64,000 nt of DNA from positions 41,490-105,489 of the forward strand of contig SWBL01000171.1 of the NCBI GenBank assembly GCA_024195585.1. The letters run 5' to 3'. Shown here piece after piece: positions 56,506-64,000 of this stretch. The notes below the pieces were generated by a model. It was not told where the DNA came from. It did not search any database and saw only the letters and a program-made list of their open reading frames with translations. The position numbers and the translations under genes are program-made. This DNA is from Aureobasidium sp. EXF-3400. Taxonomy: Eukaryota > Ascomycota > Dothideomycetes > Dothideales > Saccotheciaceae. Within the stretch, counting starts at the first letter, position 1, and each line of letters starts with the position of its first letter.

Positions 56506-57427
56506 ATGGCTTCTTCAAACGCGATATCCAGACTTTTCCTCTTCTTCGCCATTGCCATCTTCTCGGTCTCGGCTCAGACAGCAGCTTCGTCTCCTTCCAC
56601 TCTGACAGCTCCTCGCACTCTCTCCTCTACTGGCAACGGCACAAGCAGCGCTTCTCGTACTTCCACATCTCGCACCAGTGCAGCAACCTCTGGTGCAGCT
56701 CCGGATGTCTACCTCAATATCCCTGAGCTGCATGTCGGCCGCATCCAATTGACTGTCGAAAAGTTGAGCGCGGATCTGAACTTGAACGCCAAAGTCGCCA
56801 ACTTGGTTCAATTGAATGCTGGTGTGCAAGTCGCAGTCGAGAAAATCAACATCACAATCTCGGAAGTTGATGCAGAGGTGGAATTGGTCATCCGACTTGG
56901 TGAGTCTTGCTTTTCCCATCGCTGTTGTTTTTGAGTCTGTCAGTGCTAATACTGAGCGATCAGGTCATCTCGTCGACATTGTCGGTCGCGTCTTCGACTC
57001 CCTGGACCTGAACCCTCTCCTCATCTCTACCATCGGCAACGCAACAAACCTCGTCGGAAATGTCATCTCGGATGTCGCAGGCGCAGTCGGCGGTCTCCTC
57101 GGCTCCATCACAAACGGCGGCAAAACTCTCAACTTCCTCGTCGACAACCTGGGCAATATCGTTCAAGAAGTCGGAGGTGTGAGTTCAATTGTTGGCGACT
57201 TTACAAAGAACATGACGCAGACTGGAGCCAGCCAGAGTGTTGGTCAGGGATTGACGCAGAAGACATACTCGTACTCGCCGCTAAACTCGTTGGTGGATAT
57301 TGTGTTCAACACCGCTGGGCAGGTCGTGTCGGCTGTTGTGCAGAAGAAGAATGGTGGAAGCAGTGGCAGCAGCAGTGGTAGTGGGTCGAACTCGACAGTG
57401 TCTACTGCTTCGTTGCTCAAGCACTGA
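56506..57427 (+). CDS. Secreted protein, paralogue of the adjacent divergent gene
   Basis: Two exons, 56,506-56,899 and 56,964-57,427, with a 64-nt phase-1 intron (GTGAGT...TCAG), 285 residues. Signal peptide MASSNAISRLFLFFAIAIFS (to about VSAQ), then a Ser/Thr-rich stretch. The shared domain begins at VYLNIPELHVGRIQLTVEKL. The intron joins VELVIRL to GHLVDIVGRVFDSLDLNP. After AVGGLLGSITNGGKTLNFL comes a domain matching the partner's C-terminus only loosely (QKTYSYSPLNSLVDIVFN against KQYKYEPIHGVQAIAAIF). The Gly/Ser tail ends in SLLKH with no GPI signal. The partner has no intron at this site, so the intron was gained or lost after duplication. Confidence 0.8.
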
Positions 57428-57889
57428 GTAACATCTGGGTAGTCACATCTTCCATAGGTCGTAAAAGAGACGCTATTCCTTACAGATGCTGTTATCGAGA
57501 TTGTTGTTGCGACTTGGTGGTTGCCGGAGTTGATGGAGTCGGTCGCAAGTGTTTTGGCCGATGCACACGATACTGGCTATCTTTTCGCTGCGGCGGCGCA
57601 CGCTAACTTGTCCACTTAATAGTCACTATAAACGTATACCCTTTGTACATTCCCGCATCAAACATGTAGCATTCCTTTCATCTACGCTTCTTGAACAATC
57701 AATCGCGAACGTGTCAACGATACCAATACTGCCCAAGAAACCATGAAGGACTACTCCACCAGAGTGACGCCCTTCGAGCTGAATGGAAAAACCCTGGCTT
57801 TCCCGTAAGAAGGAAGTCGCAATCTGCAGGAAGCACCAAACAATAATGCCAAGGAGCGGACCCTGGCCACAAATCCTACCTTAATGGTC
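57428..57889. other. Intergenic region
   Basis: About 460 nt of normal composition between the secreted paralogue and the RIP island. No gene recognised. Confidence 0.5.
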
Positions 57890-58500
57890 AAATCGTTAAA
57901 GTTAACTACTTTACTAACTTTTAGAACTAAAAATATAAAAGAGGTAGTAATAATTATATATAATACTCTTTAATAGCTATATTAAGACTAATTATTATCT
58001 TCTAGTAAAAATGTTATAGGGGCAGGTCGGGTATATAGTAGAAGGAGTAGCTATATAGAGTATAGTAGTATTTAATAGGCTATCTATAGTTAGGTAATAA
58101 AACTAGTAGGCAGGTTTAATAATAGGACGTAGCTCGAAGAGCTATAAACATAGGGTTAGTATAAGCTATATAATCGTTCTCTAGTAGAACCTCGGTTCTA
58201 TAACTTACGTAATCCTAATAGGGTTACCTAGGCGGCTATAGTACTTAGTAGCGTTTAGTTATAGTAGCTATAACTACTTATTAGTTGTTATAACCCTCTA
58301 TAACTACCTTATAGTTATTGCAACTCCTATAATAATACTATAGGGGCTACCCTAGCTGTTATAACGCTTACTTATAGGTGAGCGCTATAATATAGGAGGT
58401 AGCTAATAGGTTTACTATAGAGCTAAGTAGCCTAATTAGGTTAATTAATTAATTAATCGATAAATCATTATAGATAGGACTTTTTTAGCATGCCCAGGGC
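57890..58500. repeat. RIP-mutated repeat island
   Basis: A sharp switch to TA-saturated DNA with very little CpA, dense TAG/TAA in every frame, and short runs such as TTAATTAATTAATTAAT near 58,440. The edges are abrupt (normal composition resumes near 58,490). The type of element cannot be named; no TIR or LTR pair was found inside the window. It touches the 3' end of the next gene. Confidence 0.7.
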
Positions 58501-58529
58501 TTGACATAAGCAGTACTTTGATTACTAAG

Positions 58530-60432
58530 CTAAACTCTATCAGTCCAGTAATAGACGTTCTTAGCTCTCTCTAAGACTGCCTGAGGAAGACCCCTAATAT
58601 CGTCCCGGTAATACGCGACGGTTATGGACGTGATACAAGTTAATACAATCACCTGATTTACATCCACAATACTTTTGCTAGTCAGGTGAACGGCTTCCAG
58701 TCTGCCAAACAGCCCAGAATGCTGTAGAATCATAAAAGCTAGCCAGAAGCCTTTACAGAAGCCTTCGAAGAGCCTTGTCCTAAGGGTTCCACGAGTGGTC
58801 AGCATGGCAATTGTCATGCCGAGAAGCCAGCTGCTGGCCCTGTATTCGTAAGAGATTGGAGACTTTGAGTCCGTCGAAGATGACGAATTCCGTGGTGAAA
58901 TGTGATAGGTGGGTTTTCCGTGCTCGATCAAACGCCCGACACTCCAGATGCTGACTAGAATCAGAGCGGGCAGGTATCTCCAAGGGTCTCCTTGGTGGTT
59001 ATCTTTGGAGACTGGCAATTCATGTCTGAGCTGTCTTCGGCGATGGGTAAAAAACCTCCAGATGGAGATGAAGAACATGATCGCGGCTGACTCGAATGCC
59101 TTGTCGACAATGTAACGTGCTGTAGCTTGGGATGCGCCAAAGTCGCCCTTCAAGGCCAGAGACAGCTGGTCGTATACAGCGTGGCCTGCGTAGCCGGCTA
59201 GCACAAGGAGCCTCGTGTAGGCCCATAGTCTCTTAGTCCTCCATTTGTCGTATCTCGTGGCCCTCCCTTCCTCGTAGTAGTACTCATCATACATCCATGT
59301 GTTGAATAAGAGTAGCCAACCAACCACAAACCCCGGACCGTAGATTGATGAGACTGTATCATTGCTGATGGATCGTTGCACTAAGGCGACATTCCTAGAA
59401 GACGCGAATATATCAATGTTGAGGCATCCCCAGTATGTTGCAAAGGCTGCGGTGAACGCCATGGCGGGTGTTTTCTCCAATACTGAAACGCTATAGCCAA
59501 ACGGTCAGCAACTCGTGATCGTGACCCTTTTCGTGCAAGCGGAAATGCCTGACTCACGTCTCCTTCTTATAAGTACTAAGAGTTTCTTGAGCCGTGTCAC
59601 GGAAACCTCTGCGCCTCCTGAATTGTGTGGATTGCGGATCTCCATCCCATGATACTTCCTGAGTGTCGTGAGGCTGTGAAGAGGTTGAGGAGTAATTTGC
59701 CGGGCTATGTGGTGCTGCATCGATAGAGATGGATGGGAGTTCCATGGCTTGTGATTTTGAGGGCTGTCTCACATGAACCCTCCATGTCGCCTGGTCCTGA
59801 TCGTCATCGAGCCCAACTTTGTCAGACGTTCTACCGGACTGTTCAGCGACGAGATGTCGCACCTCGGCGGTGATGACCTGTTTTACTTGCACCAAGACGT
59901 CGAAAACATAGTGAACTCCAGAACTGGCAACGAAAACCTCATCCTTCACTCCTCGGGAGGTCTCTGACTGCCCGGAAGACGTGACGGAAGACGCGTCGCT
60001 ATCTACTTCGCCATCACCCGACATGGCAAATCTGGCTTGTAGTTGGTCGACAGTCGACGTAATCCTGTCCTTCAGACGGAAGTATCTGACTTGACTTTTC
60101 AAGCTAGATAAGCGCTGACAGCATTCCCCCAGGCGGATGATGATCGAGTCGGCCTGGTTGCTTGCCATATTATCGACCGGATAGAGTTCTAGGACGAGCT
60201 CCAGCATGCAGCTCAGTTCGCGCCTGGCGTTGTCCTCAAGATTGTGTACATGTTCATGCGGTGCCTCCCACCATTCAATTTTGCCATTCTTGTCTGCATC
60301 GGCTAGCACTCGAAGCCGGAAGACTATCTCATCCAGCGCAAGAGCTGGAGACCATTTCGCATAGAAGGCTTTTCCTGCAAGCTTGTCGACTTCTTCTAAT
60401 ATGCGCCAGTATAGAGCGGTCGGGGACTCCAT
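58530..60432 (-). CDS. Uncharacterised protein with soluble N-half and multi-TM C-half
   Basis: Two exons, 59,558-60,432 and 58,530-59,490, joined by a 67-nt phase-2 intron (GTGAGT...CTATAG) to read YKKETVSVLEKTPAMAF; 611 residues. The N-terminal half (MESPTALYWRILEEVDKLAG onward) is soluble, mostly helical and Ser-rich near DSDASSVTSSGQSETS. It includes an EF-hand-like loop, DADKNGKIEWWE, with D-x-D-x-N-G-x-I spacing. The C-terminal half has several hydrophobic segments (YGPGFVVGWLLLFNTWMY, LPALILVSIWSVG, FWLAFMIL, VIVLTCITSITVAYY). No family is recognised. The gene ends about 30 nt from the RIP island. Confidence 0.7.
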
Positions 60433-60678
60433 AGTTACAATGTAGGTGTGTGTAGCAGGGTACGTGTCTTGTCGGAGCGCGTCGCATGGTTGAGAGCTGA
60501 AGGCTGGTGGCGGCCGTAAGTGCCAAGTCAACGGCACGGATGAAGGGTGAGTGATGTAGGAGGCGCTCAGCCGCGCCCCAGCTTAATTAATAAGTATCTA
60601 GGTACTGCCCGCTCTTTTGATGTCTTTGTAACAGATATTATCACACTTATACCAGATATATTTGTTGTTTGTATAGCT

Positions 60679-62163
60679 ATGGATGTCATCACGCCCATGC
60701 TTAGTACCGCGAGGGTTTTGAGAGACGTCGTCGATATTGCTCAAGAAATTGGGCGAGCGGCTCATGACTATTCGTTAGAGTTAGGAAAACTCCATGCAAT
60801 AGAAACCTCTTTGGAAGATTGGATGCGCTTATGGGCTAATGACAGGATCGAAGAGAGGATGTATCGATATTTCTGGGGCCGTGGAGGGTGCAAGGATGTT
60901 CAAACACGCCTGGTGCTTATTAAGAGGGACCTTGTAGAAGTGGAGAAGATGCTGGACAAGTTAAAGACCAGGGAATCGTTTTTCGCCATCTATTATGTTC
61001 TCTTTAAGAAAGGGGACATGAAACGCCTCCTTGATGGCCTGGAAAGTCAAACATCAGAGCTTGCTAAAACAACGGAGTTCAACTATTCAAAAAGACTCTC
61101 CAACTCGAACAGACCTGCGACTACGACAATTCATCCGCAACAGCTAGCCATACTTGCATCGAAGTCGGCTATCTTGTCGGCCTCTCTGGAACCCCTACTG
61201 GCCTCGAGTGAGAGCCATACTCTTCTTGCGATGCTACCAGACGATGAACCTTTCCATCGTGGCAAACGATACGATGCATCCCTCTGGAACCAATTCAGGG
61301 ATGATCGCGTAGGCCTGAGTCTCAAGACAGTCGAGAATCGGAACGTACTCAGGACATGGAGAATAAACATGATCGGCACGGAAAGCTCAGTTCCTGCCAG
61401 GACGAGATTTGAGCTCGTGCAAGATCAGGACCTCGTGCGGAACGAGATTGACATACGGTCGAGTCTCCAGCAGTGTCTCGACAGCATCTCTGTCAAGAGA
61501 GCAGAAGAACAAACCAACTTGCGTCGAGCGACTGCCCTGGATCGTGTGAATGCAGCCGTAGACATCGCAGAGTGGAACCTCCTGACATGGGACTCGGACT
61601 GGACTGCGAGACTATGCATCTGCAATGTGCATTGTGGCTCTAGGACAATCGATGGCATTCATGGGGATTCCATATTCTTGTTGGGCCTTACGACGAATCT
61701 TCTAGACCACGGCTGCTTTGCTCCTGGGTTGAGCCGAAACAGGCATCTTCACCTCGCTGTCATCCTGGCAGCGCTACTGATAGGCTGTCAAGTTGGGGTT
61801 GTATACTCTCGGAACCGGCATCGAAGGTTCACTGTTTATGCCGATGGACTCTTGCTGTCAATGGGAACGGACGAATTTCTCACCTGGGTTGACAGACGTT
61901 GCCTCCAGAATGATTGTTGGGTAGACGCGATCCGTTGTTGTCTAGACTTAGATAAACGCAGACGCGGTGAACGCACTCTTAGGCCTCAAGACTTTTACTA
62001 CTATAATGAGCATGTCCTCGAGCCGTAAGTGTGTATCTTGGTTTTGTTTAGTTGGTGCTAATATTTCGAAAGGCTAGAGTATCAGAGGCAGCATATACAA
62101 GGGGCACGTACAGGACGATCGGGAAGTAGGCTTTATACAACATTACAAAGTCTTAATGACTAG
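60679..62163 (+). CDS. Putative DUF7580-like / HeLo-type regulator
   Basis: Exons 60,679-62,024 and 62,073-62,163 with a 48-nt intron (GTAAGT ... GCTAAT ... GAAAG); 478 residues. Without the intron the frame stops at 62,028. Splicing turns VLEP-stop into VLEPLEYQRQHIQGAR. The upstream GTG frame from 60,547 is AT-rich leader, so ATG 60,679 (MDVITPMLSTARVLRDVV) is preferred. The N-terminal 150 residues are helical and resemble HeLo-like or prion-domain-associated N-termini. The C-terminal part (LAVILAALLIGCQVGV ... AIRCCLDLDKR ... LRPQDFYYYNEHVLEPL) resembles the end of DUF7580 proteins, as in the gene at 15,964-17,707. Function unknown. It lies between two RIP islands. Confidence 0.6.
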
Positions 62164-63900
62164 CATTAACAAACCTCTTTATTGTCAGTCTAGTAGCTTA
62201 AATTATTTGAGATACAGGCGGGTGTGTTAAAGGGGACATACTAGCAATTTAAGTGTAGAGAAGTTGGAGTCAAACTCAATATAGACGCTATAAAGGCTAA
62301 GATAGAGAAAGAGTAGATTTTTGTTTAGATTGCTAATACAAATTTATACTAAGAAACTAGGGAAGACTAGGGTAGTTTTCTACCTCCTTATACTTCCTCT
62401 ATCTCTATAGCACTTTCTAAGATTATTAACGCTAGTAAGCCTATTAAAGTGCTCTCGCTAAAGCGCCTTCTCTTAGATACCTTATAATAATCGATAAAAT
62501 CCTTCTACTACCTTATATACGCTCTTAAGGGATAGCTACTATCCTATATCGTTAGCGCTATCCGCTTACTTCTTAAGCCCTTCCTTGTCTATTAGCCTAT
62601 AGCTAGAAGTTCCTTTTAGGTGTAGTAGTAGCACTCTATACTACTCCTATATCTCTCTATTTAGGCACTTTCCCTATTCTATAGTACGAAAAGGGTCTAT
62701 ACTATAATAAAGACTCTTATTATCTTACTATCGCCCGATCCTTAGGAGCTAGCCTAAGCAACATTAATAAATATACTTACCTCTATACCCTAAATAAATC
62801 GACCTTTTAAACATTCTTACCCTTCTTCTAAGCTTTTTATTATTATTACTATATATAATAAGGAGGATAAGCTCTTTATAAGAACTATATTAGGTATAAT
62901 TAAGAACATTAAATATATAAATTTATATACTAAGAGTAGTACCTAAGGTTAATAGGCGTAAAGAGATATTATAGTATATATCTTAAGTAATAGCTATACT
63001 AAGATAAAGCTAAGGACTAGAGCCGTTCTAGTAAGCATTAGTATATACTAGGATAGTATTACTAAGTAGTAGGTTAATAGTAAAAATGGTATAGCTTACG
63101 TATATAAGGTAAGCTAGTATAGTAAACTAATTACTTATTCTACTATATACTGACTATCTATTATTAGTATATTATATATATAACTATTTATATTAGAACT
63201 AGTATAGTTAAAATTAAGAAAGGTAGTATACCTATATAATTACGTTTTTATCTTAAAGAAATAAACTAGAAGAAGATTAACTCCTATAGATAGTTCTTCT
63301 AAGCTTTTAGTAGTATTTAGAATCCTAACATTTATGTCCTTATTAATATAGGAACGAAACTAGGTAAGGACTCTATCTATAAGTTATAGAGAGTTTTAGC
63401 TATAAGCCTAGCTAATAGGATACCTAGAGGGTAGCTATCTCTAGGTTAAATTTAGTTAGTATAAGGTTAAGTCTAGCTTAATTAGGTAATTATTTAATAG
63501 CCCCTAGTAATAGCTCCTAGTAACCTTAGATCCGTACTAATAGTACTCTACTTAGTAGCGTCTACTTAGTAGTATAGTATAAATTATAGAGAAAAGATAA
63601 CTACTTTATATACTAATATAGTAGATAAACTAAGACTCTCTTAGAATATCGTTCTACTATGTTTTTCTAATATAAAATCCTATACTTATAACTTTATTAC
63701 TATTTAACTATTACTTATATATCTATTAAGTAATCTAGAAGTAAATATAAGCGTATAAAAGTTATAGTTATACTTATTAATATAGTCTTTATCCTCTTAA
63801 TAAGCATAGTTATTATAGGCCTACTTTACTAGTAAAAGAGACTTCTTTATATAACTTTATCCTCTTTATATTAAGTTATACTTTATAACTCCTATCTATA
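62164..63900. repeat. RIP-mutated repeat island
   Basis: About 1.7 kb of TA-saturated, stop-dense DNA beginning right after the stop codon of the preceding gene. CpA is rare and TpA very common. No LTR, TIR or protein motif could be recovered by eye. The element may extend to the 3' edge of the island at about 63,900, where normal composition returns. Confidence 0.75.
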
Positions 63901-63902
63901 AT

Positions 63903-63922
63903 GATTGATTGATTGATTGATT
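63903..63922. repeat. (GATT)5 microsatellite
   Basis: Five perfect copies of GATT at the boundary between the RIP island and normal DNA. Confidence 0.9.
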
Positions 63923-64000
63923 CAATTGATCAGGCTACTTGGCTCTACGACAAACCTATAAGCCGTCTCCTATTGGTTCTTCCTTCTTTGTCCCTATCTG

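Overview
The window is nuclear DNA of a filamentous ascomycete (Pezizomycotina; a Dothideomycete is my guess, not shown directly). The signs are many short GT-AG introns of 47-79 nt with CTAAC/CTGAC-type branch sites, fungus-specific families (DUF7580, NACHT-like/ankyrin STAND proteins, GPI cell-wall proteins, heme-thiolate peroxidases, CS-D-HC tannases), and TA-saturated islands full of stop codons and poor in CpA, as left by repeat-induced point mutation (RIP). Start and splice choices below were made by hand from the sequence.

Layout. 0-11 kb is ordinary genic DNA: a glucose-oxidase-like GMC enzyme, a cyclase-family protein, a small membrane protein, a DHA1-type MFS transporter and a hybrid histidine kinase. 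12-15.2 kb holds three damaged genes (aminoglycoside-phosphotransferase-like, a frameshifted small protein, a secreted Cys-repeat protein with an in-frame stop). 16-23.9 kb is a divergent pair: a DUF7580 protein and a 1877-residue STAND-like protein with zinc fingers, a degenerate nucleotide-binding core, a ZZ-like finger and ankyrin repeats. 24.7-30 kb has a second MFS transporter and a membrane protein of unknown role. 30.5-33 kb carries an AIM6-like phosphodiesterase, a headless SDR and a relic of a second AIM6-like copy. 33-41.5 kb has an FAD monooxygenase, a dead MDR reductase, a tannase/feruloyl-esterase-like enzyme and a third MFS transporter, possibly remains of an aromatic-compound set.

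41,483-44,439 is a complete but RIP-killed hAT transposon with matching TIRs and a perfect 8-bp target duplication. It is followed by a dead methyltransferase, a small secreted protein, a heme-thiolate peroxidase (46.3-47.9 kb) and a large GPI-anchored repeat protein (48.8-51.9 kb). 53.4-57.4 kb has a 2OG-Fe(II) oxygenase and a head-to-head pair of secreted paralogues. 57.9-58.5 and 62.2-63.9 kb are further RIP islands enclosing two genes, one membrane-anchored and one with a DUF7580-like tail.

The theme of the accessory part is secretion and surface (peroxidase, GPI protein, small secreted proteins), transport, and self/non-self-type signalling proteins, in a setting of transposons and gene decay.
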